A stretch of DNA of 9,675 bases from Chloroflexota bacterium. GTDB taxonomy: Bacteria; Chloroflexota; Anaerolineae; Anaerolineales; UBA11579. Where the stretch lies: NCBI GenBank assembly GCA_003250455.1, contig QKGK01000073.1, forward strand, positions 1-9,675, read 5' to 3'. Shown here in pieces: positions 1 through 5,401 of this stretch (position 1 is the first letter of the stretch; each line of letters starts with the position of its first letter). The notes below the pieces were generated by a model. That model saw only the letters and a list, made by a program, of their open reading frames with translations. It ran no database searches and was not told the DNA's origin. The position numbers were made by a program, and so were the translations under genes.

Positions 1-435
1 TCCGTGGCTCCGGTGTTCCTGGCTGATGGCGACCAGGATACGATTGATGCAATGAAGCAGTATGGCTATGAGGTGGGGATGGCCTTCCAGGTGGTGGACG
101 ATATCCTCGATTTCACCAGCGACCAAAATAACCTTGGCAAGCCAGTCGCCAGCGACCTGCGTCAGGGCTTGGTGACACTACCGGCCTTGCACTATCTGGA
201 AAAGAACCCGGATGATGCCGATTTGAAAAAAGTGATCGAAGACCGGATCGTCAACGAGGAGACCCTTTTGCGAGTGGTCCAGGCTATCCGGGAGAGCGGA
301 GCGATTGAAAGCGCTATGGATGAAGCCCGGCAGTTTGTGGCCAGAGGGCTGTCTGCTTTGGAGAAGATGCCTAACACCCCTGAACGGAAAGCACTGGAAG
401 GCGTTGCCACGTTCGTTGTCGACCGGCATTTGTAA
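1..435 (+). CDS. Polyprenyl diphosphate synthase, C-terminal part (5' end outside window)
   Basis: This trans-isoprenyl diphosphate synthase elongates allylic diphosphates with isopentenyl diphosphate, probably to make a quinone or lipid-carrier side chain. The frame is open from base 1, so the gene starts upstream; 144 residues are visible. The second Asp-rich motif, FQVVDDILDF, lies at visible residues 29-38, with D33, D34 and D37 as the Mg-diphosphate ligands. It is followed by the family signature G-K-P...S-D-L-R-Q-G...T-L-P at 46-61 and a helical C-terminus. The first Asp-rich motif and the chain-length region are missing, so product length cannot be read and no gene symbol is given. The stop is TAA at 433-435, followed by a strong hairpin. 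The family is secure; heptaprenyl or octaprenyl specificity is not. Confidence 0.93.
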   Translation, partial: SVAPVFLADGDQDTIDAMKQYGYEVGMAFQVVDDILDFTSDQNNLGKPVASDLRQGLVTLPALHYLEKNPDDADLKKVIEDRIVNEETLLRVVQAIRESGAIESAMDEARQFVARGLSALEKMPNTPERKALEGVATFVVDRHL

Positions 436-458
436 AAATTGTTTGGAATTAAAACACT

Positions 459-485
459 AGAGGCGCTGATTTGTTCAGCGCCTCT
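459..485. terminator. Bidirectional intrinsic terminator between convergent genes
   Basis: This is a perfect 11-bp stem (459-469 with 475-485) around the 5-nt loop TTTGT. The arm GAGGCGCTGA is GC-rich. It lies 23 bases after the polyprenyl synthase stop and 19 bases beyond the stop of the opposing response regulator. T-rich sequence follows on the plus side and an AAAACAC stretch flanks the other side, so it can serve both transcripts. Confidence 0.85.
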
Positions 486-504
486 TTGATTCTGGAGTGA
501 TCGA

Positions 505-1161
505 TTATTCCTTGGGCAGATGGTCTTCCACGCTGTGTTTTACCGCATAAGCGGCGGCTTCGGAACGCGTTCTCAGGTTGAGCTTGCTGAGGATCGAGCT
601 GACATAATTCCGAACTGTTTTTTCGCTGAGAAAGATGTCTGCGGCGATCTGCTTGTTGGTTTTACCTTCGGAAATCAGAGAAAGGATGCGCAGTTCCTGG
701 TCGCTGAGGGTAGCAAAAGCTTCATCTGTGGCTTTGCGGGAGGCTTCCCGAACTCTTTTAAAGACCTTTTGGGTCAATGCGGGATCCAGCAGTGCTTCTC
801 CGCGTCCAATTGCGTCCAGGGCGCTGATCAGGTCGTCGCTGCCAATCTGCTTGAGGATATATCCATAAGCGCCGGCATTGATCGCGTCGAAAAGCAAATC
901 GTCTTCTGCAAAAGAAGTGAGCATGATAATTTTAGTGTCTGGGAGTTCATCCATGATCTCTTTTGTGGCATCAATACCGCTTTTACCGGGGAGACGTATG
1001 TCCATGATGACCACATCTGGTTGATATTCAAGCGCTTTGCTGACTGCGTCATCGGCTGTGCCGGCTTCGGTTACCACCTCGTATTCGGGGTAATTGGAGA
1101 GCAGCGCTTTGATACCGAGACGGACAACTTCATGGTCGTCCACAAGGAGGATTTTGAGCAT
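505..1161 (-). CDS. NarL/FixJ-family response regulator, DosR/DevR-like
   Basis: This 218-aa two-component DNA-binding regulator starts at the ATG at 1161 (MLKILLVDDH). The receiver domain (about 1-120) has D8/D9 for Mg, phospho-acceptor D54 (VVIMDIRLP), T82 and K104. The C-terminal LuxR/GerE helix-turn-helix (about 150-210) contains LSDQELRIL, SEGKTNKQIA and SEKTVRNYV. From memory, this recognition region is very close to mycobacterial DosR/DevR, which also uses D54. DosR DNA contacts K179, K182 and N183 correspond here to K181, R184 and N185. The frame extends upstream to a TTG at 1224, but that extension crosses the palindromic elements and lacks conserved sequence, so the ATG is preferred. 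Only a weak AGGG lies upstream of it. The gene is divergent from the histidine kinase at 1364, its probable partner. Confidence 0.93.
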   Translation of the reverse strand: MLKILLVDDHEVVRLGIKALLSNYPEYEVVTEAGTADDAVSKALEYQPDVVIMDIRLPGKSGIDATKEIMDELPDTKIIMLTSFAEDDLLFDAINAGAYGYILKQIGSDDLISALDAIGRGEALLDPALTQKVFKRVREASRKATDEAFATLSDQELRILSLISEGKTNKQIAADIFLSEKTVRNYVSSILSKLNLRTRSEAAAYAVKHSVEDHLPKE

Positions 1162-1168
1162 AGTTTGT

Positions 1169-1197
1169 TTGACCCTATCTGCTTTAATCGCTATAAT
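1169..1197 (+). promoter_or_regulatory. Near-consensus sigma-70 type promoter for the histidine kinase
   Basis: A -35 box TTGACC (1169-1174), a 17-bp spacer and a -10 box TATAAT (1192-1197) form the best promoter match in the window. Transcription would start near 1204, leaving a leader of about 160 nt before the kinase ATG at 1364. The -35 box begins only 8 bp from the regulator's start codon, so this promoter lies inside the 5' untranslated region of the opposing gene. Confidence 0.72.
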
Positions 1198-1204
1198 TTG
1201 ACCG

Positions 1205-1246
1205 GACCATTTTGATGGTTTCAAATTTGACCAATTGGATGGTCAA
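1205..1246. promoter_or_regulatory. Tandem palindromic elements, candidate operator in the divergent spacer
   Basis: Two near-identical palindromic elements occur 24 bp apart: GACCATTTTGATGGT (1205-1219) and GACCAATTGGATGGT (1229-1243), matching at 13 of 15 positions. The second extends to a perfect 7-bp inverted repeat, TTGACCA-N6-TGGTCAA (1227-1246), 20 bp in total. Both lie between the two facing start sites. This is a good site for autoregulation by the neighbouring NarL-type regulator, or they could act as leader RNA hairpins. The arrangement is seen directly; the binding protein is inferred. Confidence 0.6.
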
Positions 1247-1271
1247 TGCGAAGATTATTTCTATCAGATGG

Positions 1272-1280
1272 ATTATAGCA
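1272..1280 (-). promoter_or_regulatory. Extended -10 promoter for the response regulator
   Basis: Read on the minus strand this is TGCTATAAT, an exact extended -10 (TGn plus TATAAT at 1277-1272). No good -35 box lies at 17 bp; a TTGAGA occurs further out at about 20 bp. Transcription would start near 1265, giving a leader of about 104 nt. The wider context TTATGCTATA is shared with the promoter of the DUF4013 gene at 5281-5289. Confidence 0.55.
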
Positions 1281-1363
1281 TAAATCAACACTTCACTTCT
1301 CAATAAAGCATCCTTCTGTTATCTAAATTGTAAATTATCCTGGAGTCTTGCCTGGTTGAATCG

Positions 1364-2734
1364 ATGAATAAACAATTTCTGCGTTGGATCACGATACTTA
1401 TCCCGATAGCCTTTACTGGCTTTGTATTTCTCATCAGCGATTTGCTTACCCATGGACAAGTACAGGTAACACAGTTACTGGTAACTGTGTTACTAAGTTC
1501 GGTCGGGGCGGTCATATTTTCCAATTGGGTGTTTACCCAACTGGAACAGCGTGAACGGGAGATAAAGAAGCGGACTGCACAGTTGGAAGCCCTTAATATG
1601 GCTGGCGTATCCCTGGTGACAGAGTTGGACCTTGGCGTGGTGCTGCAAAAAGTAGTGGACTTGAGCAGAGATCTGGTTGGCACCCGCTTTGGCGCTTTGG
1701 GGGTACTGAACGAAGAAGGCACTGCCTTTCAGCAATTCATCACTTCGGGAATTTCCTCTGAAGATCGCAAAAAGATCGGGCATCCACCGATTGGCAAAGG
1801 TTTGTTCCGCCACCTGATCGAACATGGGAAAGCCATGCGCGTGGACGATATCCCCAGTTATGAGGGGGCTGCCGGAATGCCGGAAAATCATCCGAAAATG
1901 CGGACGATGTTGGGGGTTCCCATCATCGTGAAGAATAAAGTTATAGGGAATCTTTACCTCACGGAAAAGATTGATCCATTCAACCCACATTATCACGATG
2001 TGATTTTATTCGATGATGAAGATTTGCGAATCCTGGAGCTATTTGGTACTCAGGCAGCAATTGCCATTGAGAATGCCCGCTTATACCGGCAGGTGCAGCA
2101 GCTGGCAATATTGGAAGAACGCCAGCGCTTTGGCATGGATTTGCATGATGGCGTGATCCAATCCATTTATGCGGTTGGATTGATGCTGGAAAATATCCAG
2201 CGGCGGGTGGAAACATCACCGGACGAAGCCCGGGAAGGGATCTCGGATGCGATCCGCTCGCTGAATACGGCCATCAGCGATATACGAAACTATATCCTGG
2301 ACTTGCGCCCACAGCATTTCCAGGGGCGAAATATTGTCCAGGGCGTCGAGGAACTGGCCCGTGCTTTACGGGCAAACACTTTTATGGATGTATATGTGGA
2401 GATCAAGGATGTGGATTCTTCCCTGTTCAATCCGGAAAAAACAGTAGAGATCCTCCACATTACGCAGGAAGCGCTTTCCAACGTGCAAAAACATGCACAG
2501 GCGAGCGAGGTGGAAATCTCTTTGCGGGTGGAGGGGGAGACCTTGAAGCTTGAGATTGTGGATAATGGCATATCCATATCCCCGGGAAATTTACAGCGTT
2601 CCAGAGGGAATGGATTGGGGAATATGCAGGAGAGGACGGCGGCTCTTAATGGAGAAATCATTATCACCCCCAGGTTGAATGGGGGAACGCGGGTAGCCCT
2701 AACAGTTCCGATGGAGATGATTTCAGAATTTTAA
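1364..2734 (+). CDS. Membrane-anchored GAF sensor histidine kinase (HisKA_3 type), DosS/DevS-like
   Basis: This 456-aa sensor kinase has two N-terminal membrane helices (about 8-27 and 36-55), a short coiled stretch (56-78), a GAF domain (about 85-240), a HisKA_3 dimerisation domain and a HATPase domain. The phospho-acceptor is H261 in RFGMDLHDGV. The ATP-binding N-box is HITQEALSNVQKHA (365-378), the G1 motif is D400-N-G, and the G2 motif is GNGLGNMQER (415-424). The GAF segment with HPKMRTMLGVP (176-186) and GNLYLTEK (195-202) resembles the first GAF of DosS/DosT. H176 aligns, by eye, with their proximal haem histidine. An in-frame TAA at 1331 and no other good codon fix the start at ATG 1364. 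No close Shine-Dalgarno is visible; GGAG lies 18 nt upstream. The divergent regulator at 505-1161 is the likely partner. Confidence 0.94.
   Translation: MNKQFLRWITILIPIAFTGFVFLISDLLTHGQVQVTQLLVTVLLSSVGAVIFSNWVFTQLEQREREIKKRTAQLEALNMAGVSLVTELDLGVVLQKVVDLSRDLVGTRFGALGVLNEEGTAFQQFITSGISSEDRKKIGHPPIGKGLFRHLIEHGKAMRVDDIPSYEGAAGMPENHPKMRTMLGVPIIVKNKVIGNLYLTEKIDPFNPHYHDVILFDDEDLRILELFGTQAAIAIENARLYRQVQQLAILEERQRFGMDLHDGVIQSIYAVGLMLENIQRRVETSPDEAREGISDAIRSLNTAISDIRNYILDLRPQHFQGRNIVQGVEELARALRANTFMDVYVEIKDVDSSLFNPEKTVEILHITQEALSNVQKHAQASEVEISLRVEGETLKLEIVDNGISISPGNLQRSRGNGLGNMQERTAALNGEIIITPRLNGGTRVALTVPMEMISEF
1466..1493. repeat. Perfect 28-bp inverted repeat inside the kinase gene
   Basis: The arms GTAACACAGTTAC (1466-1478) and GTAACTGTGTTAC (1481-1493) are exact reverse complements separated by TG. 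They lie about 100 bases into the coding sequence and encode part of the second membrane helix (codons 35-44). In RNA this would fold into a 12-bp hairpin with a CTGG loop. Confidence 0.85.
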
Positions 2735-2792
2735 ACCAATAAAATCCATTGCTTCTCTCAGAAAAGCAGGCGGGGAGAGCGTTTAACCATGG

Positions 2793-2831
2793 TACACCTA
2801 GGATGATTGCGACCTCAGGTGTATTTTGCTT
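2793..2831 (+). terminator. Possible intrinsic terminator after the histidine kinase gene
   Basis: The arms TACACCTAGG (2793-2802) and CCTCAGGTGTA (2813-2823) pair over 10 bp with one bulged C (2816) and a 10-nt loop. TTTTGCTT follows. The stem is only moderately GC-rich and lies 58 nt after the stop codon, so this is tentative. Confidence 0.4.
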
Positions 2832-2887
2832 AATTAGGTCAGATTAGGAGGGGATGATTGTCATCTGACAAGCAGGACATCTGCCCC

Positions 2888-2916
2888 TTAATACATCTCA
2901 CCGGGGTCGCTATACT
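2888..2916 (+). promoter_or_regulatory. Candidate promoter for the stand-alone receiver gene
   Basis: TTAATA (2888-2893), a 17-bp spacer and TATACT (2911-2916) give a reasonable -35/-10 pair. The predicted start is near 2923, about 26 nt before the GTG and 38 nt before the first ATG. A small palindrome, TGTCA-TC-TGACA (2859-2870), lies just upstream. The 214-bp gap holds no gene. Confidence 0.35.
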
Positions 2917-2948
2917 TCTAATGCCTTTCCCAATATTGGAAATGTTTT

Positions 2949-3359
2949 GTGAGCTATTTAATGATCGACCAAATGAAAAAACCTCTGCAAATATTAATTA
3001 TCGACAACCATGCAGAATTGGTGAAGCAAATTGAGACCCGCCTCTCTTATGAGGAGGATCTCAATATCTGCAAGGTTGCTCCTCTGTGCCAACTTACTGA
3101 AGGTTTGCTGGAATGCAAGCCTGATATCCTTTTAATTGACCCTTACGCAGATCATTCCTACAAATACGACCGTATCAAACTGGCGATGGAAGTTTCTCCC
3201 CAAATGGTAGTGGTGGTCTGGACAGCTGTGGTTGATACTGCGATGAACGTGCGGCTGAAAAAACTGGGCGTGCACTGCATTTTGGAAAAAGGAATCTCTT
3301 CTTCTGACCTGATCGATTCCCTGCGCCGGGTGATCGGCCAGCAGTGCAAAAGTGCCTGA
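2949..3359 (+). CDS. Stand-alone receiver-domain protein, divergent
   Basis: This 136-aa CheY-like receiver has no output domain. The fold markers are present: ILIIDNH at 15-21 (D19, with N20 where most receivers have a second acidic residue), phospho-acceptor D64 in ILLIDPY, T92 after a run of valines (VVVVWT), and K114 in ILEKG. The protein ends soon after helix 5. D64, T92 and K114 suggest phosphorylation is still possible, but the DN acidic pair may change Mg binding. The start is uncertain: GTG 2949 gives the longest form, and ATG 2961 or ATG 2973 (MKKPLQ) are equally plausible; none has a clear ribosome binding site. It lies downstream of the histidine kinase on the same strand and could be a phosphate sink, an accessory target or a protein-interaction regulator. 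Confidence 0.82.
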   Translation: MSYLMIDQMKKPLQILIIDNHAELVKQIETRLSYEEDLNICKVAPLCQLTEGLLECKPDILLIDPYADHSYKYDRIKLAMEVSPQMVVVVWTAVVDTAMNVRLKKLGVHCILEKGISSSDLIDSLRRVIGQQCKSA

Positions 3360-3409
3360 ACTGTCCCTGTTTGCCGTTCAGGGCGGCTTCTGAGCCGCTG
3401 TATTTTTTT
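3355..3409 (+). terminator. Double hairpin intrinsic terminator
   Basis: The first hairpin pairs CCTGAAC (3355-3361) with GTTCAGG (3376-3382). Directly after it, GCGGCT (3383-3388) pairs with AGCCGC (3393-3398) around a TCTG loop, followed by a run of seven T (3403-3409). The second hairpin is a classical terminator for the receiver gene. Read on the minus strand, the first hairpin is followed by a short T4 stretch and may serve the opposing transpeptidase unit. Confidence 0.8.
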
Positions 3410-3429
3410 AATGGGGGAAAGTAGGAAAC

Positions 3430-4488
3430 TTAAGCCACAACCCTTACGAATGTGCCATGCCCGCCGGTAACCCGCTGAATGGTGTTGCATTCCGGTGTAG
3501 CCCAGCGGTAGATCCATTTGGCTTCTTCGGGACGCATATTCACGCATCCGTGGCTCATCTGGTTGCCGTAATTATCGTGCCAATAGCAGCCATGGAAGGC
3601 AACCCCGGTCTGATAGAAGTAGGAAACCCATGGCACTCCCGGCAGTTCATAGGCGTTAATGTCGGAGGTGATCTCACCATTGCCCATGTGGCGCACTGGC
3701 ATTTTGATGCTGATATTGAATCTCCCGGCCGGGGTGATGGTTGGAACACCATTTGCCTGGGGGGTGCGGTTTGGCAGCCCGGTGGAAACATCCGTGTGGA
3801 AGACTTCTGTGTCGTCTTCAAATGCGGTAGCGGTTTGCCGGGATAGGTCTACCTGAACCCATTTCAGCTCCGGGGGCACATCTGTGTGGATAGGAGTGAT
3901 CTCTTCAGGGTCTATCAGGCGCATGTGGGTAGCAGGAACATGATAAACAATGCCCAGCAAGTCATCTTCAATGCCGTACCAGGCGTGCCCGTTCGGCCCG
4001 TAGCCCACTTCGGTCACCCAATGGACAGATTGATAATACAACCGGTATAACGGCTGCCAATCGGTGCGTTCGTGGTAGCGGAACGAAAGCGTCATTGGGA
4101 CGGTGATCTCGCCAATGCGCTTGGTTTCAGGGATATTGTATTCGATCTCGTTGAGGTGGGTTTCCACTCGCTGCAAATGGGAGGTATGCACATAACCCTG
4201 CTCGATTTTAAACCAGCGTGGGTTGGTCACCGGTCCATAAGGGGAGGTAACGGTTTCATACACGTACAGCAGTTCATCCCGTCCGCAATTTCCCACCGGA
4301 TCGCTTTCGTAATCAGGTTCCTTGTAGATACTGATCTCTCTGGTGGCCACGCGTACGATGAACAGAGCCTCAGATGGGGAAGGAGGTGTATCCCACCAGC
4401 CATTGAATCGTTCGAATGCCAGGCTGGTGGCTGTGAAACCGGATATTTTGAGAAAGTCTCTTCGGGAAAGGAAAGGAATCTTGCGCAT
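3430..4488 (-). CDS. Tat-exported L,D-transpeptidase (YkuD domain)
   Basis: This 352-aa enzyme probably makes 3-3 peptidoglycan cross-links, or attaches proteins to peptidoglycan, outside the membrane. The N-terminus has a twin-arginine signal, SRRDFLK (8-14), followed by a short hydrophobic stretch and no lipobox cysteine. An SH3-like segment (about 43-108) is followed by a linker domain, then the YkuD domain (about 207-350). The catalytic signature is H299-G-C near the start of the motif, then S312-H313-G314-C315-V-N-M, with C315 the predicted nucleophile. A good Shine-Dalgarno (TTGGAG, 4 nt before ATG) fixes the start. It lies 53 nt after the DUF4013 gene on the same strand, so co-transcription is likely. 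The substrate is inferred from the family only. Confidence 0.93.
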   Translation of the reverse strand: MRKIPFLSRRDFLKISGFTATSLAFERFNGWWDTPPSPSEALFIVRVATREISIYKEPDYESDPVGNCGRDELLYVYETVTSPYGPVTNPRWFKIEQGYVHTSHLQRVETHLNEIEYNIPETKRIGEITVPMTLSFRYHERTDWQPLYRLYYQSVHWVTEVGYGPNGHAWYGIEDDLLGIVYHVPATHMRLIDPEEITPIHTDVPPELKWVQVDLSRQTATAFEDDTEVFHTDVSTGLPNRTPQANGVPTITPAGRFNISIKMPVRHMGNGEITSDINAYELPGVPWVSYFYQTGVAFHGCYWHDNYGNQMSHGCVNMRPEEAKWIYRWATPECNTIQRVTGGHGTFVRVVA

Positions 4489-4541
4489 CAGTCTCCAAAA
4501 GAACCAGTGGTTTGCTTAATTCTACCTTATTTTGTCTAATT

Positions 4542-5219
4542 TTAATTTATGGAGGATTCTGGAATGCTGTCCAGATCGGTGCGGGCATGAAGAGTGGCTT
4601 GGCCGACCAAATGCGCCATGATGGTTTGACTGAGCACGGTTGTGAAGAACGCGCCCACCAGACAAACGACCGCCCCCAATGGACTGAGGAAAGATACGAT
4701 TAGCCACCCGATCAACATTGCGATGAGAAAGCTGCCAGGATTTGTTCGGAAAAGATCCCAGGCCGATTTTGGATTTACCAACAACCCAAAAGAATTACCC
4801 TCAGCGACCAGCAGCCAGAGAGGTGGGCTGAGCACATTGAGGATGATAATGTAGATGAACACCAGCACATACAGACACATGGAAAAAACAGAGATGATAG
4901 GAAGGATCGGGCCAGGGTCGTCCATCATTGCGGTTAGGGTGATGGCTGCACTGGAACTGAGGATGATCAATGCCGCTGGCATCGACCAGATTACCGCAAT
5001 GCCGAGGAATTGAAATCCTTTGATGAAATATTCGCCAATATCCGACCAATCCGGCAAAGGATTTTCCTCATCGGCTGCAACACGCCGGGCCAGCTCTCCC
5101 AGCCACCCAAACACGCCTACCATACCAACCAACGTGAAAGCCAGCAAGGCGGCAATCCCTATTTTTTTCGGCCATTCGGTATCTTTCCAGATGAATGTGA
5201 AAGCCTTTTCCAGATCCAT
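4542..5219 (-). CDS. DUF4013 integral membrane protein
   Basis: This 225-aa membrane protein has unknown biochemical function. The start is ATG 5219 (MDLEKAFTF), with a good AGGAG 7 nt upstream. An open frame continues further upstream to 5426, but it runs through the promoter and into the neighbouring gene and is rejected. The N-terminal F-x-W-x-D-x-x-W-P-K-K-I segment (8-20) and the block GWLGELARRVAADEENPLPDWSD (38-60, key residues R45-R46-V47, L55-P56 and W58) are typical of DUF4013. Hydrophobic segments fall near 20-40, 70-100, 105-135, 162-178 and 180-205. The gene is probably the first of an operon with the L,D-transpeptidase, which hints at an envelope role, but nothing in the protein shows an activity. 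Confidence 0.85.
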   Translation of the reverse strand: MDLEKAFTFIWKDTEWPKKIGIAALLAFTLVGMVGVFGWLGELARRVAADEENPLPDWSDIGEYFIKGFQFLGIAVIWSMPAALIILSSSAAITLTAMMDDPGPILPIISVFSMCLYVLVFIYIIILNVLSPPLWLLVAEGNSFGLLVNPKSAWDLFRTNPGSFLIAMLIGWLIVSFLSPLGAVVCLVGAFFTTVLSQTIMAHLVGQATLHARTDLDSIPESSIN

Positions 5220-5280
5220 GAATGCTCCTGTGTTGTGTGCAAAGTTAAAAAATTGTGCGGAAAAAATTCTACCAGACAAG

Positions 5281-5309
5281 AATATAGCATAAGGACATTG
5301 ATGCGACAA
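5281..5309 (-). promoter_or_regulatory. Promoter of the DUF4013 / L,D-transpeptidase unit
   Basis: On the minus strand, TTGTCG (5309-5304), a 17-bp spacer and TATATT (5286-5281) form a -35/-10 pair with an extended -10 (TGC before TATATT). The start would be near 5274, about 55 nt before the ATG. The context TTATGCTATA matches that of the response regulator promoter at 1272-1281. Confidence 0.6.
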
Positions 5310-5384
5310 GGCGGAGCTTCGATTTTTATAGGTATAGCTAGGAATAGGGAGGGATAGGAAAAAGCCTGAAATTATCGGGCACAA

Positions 5385-5393
5385 TGTTATAAT
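5385..5393 (+). promoter_or_regulatory. Extended -10 promoter abutting the Thr/Pro-rich protein gene
   Basis: TGTTATAAT is an exact extended -10. The ATG at 5402 begins 8 bases after it, so the predicted transcript starts at about 5400-5402. The mRNA would have no leader or a leader of 1-2 nt, and there is no room for a ribosome binding site. The possible -35 (CTGAAA, 5366-5371) is weak. Confidence 0.6.
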
Positions 5394-5401
5394 TTTGCCA
5401 T

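Noticed and set aside
520..1215. A 231-codon open frame on the plus strand over the response regulator
   Set aside because: It is antisense to a complete, motif-rich response regulator, and its translation shows no family features.
1162..1224. A longer response regulator starting at TTG 1224
   Set aside because: The extension would add 21 unconserved residues and run through the palindromic region. The ATG at 1161 gives the normal N-terminus of the family.
2859..2870. TGTCA-TC-TGACA palindrome as an operator for the receiver gene
   Set aside because: The arms are only 5 bp, there is a single copy, and it does not match the tandem palindromes at 1205-1246. It could easily be chance.
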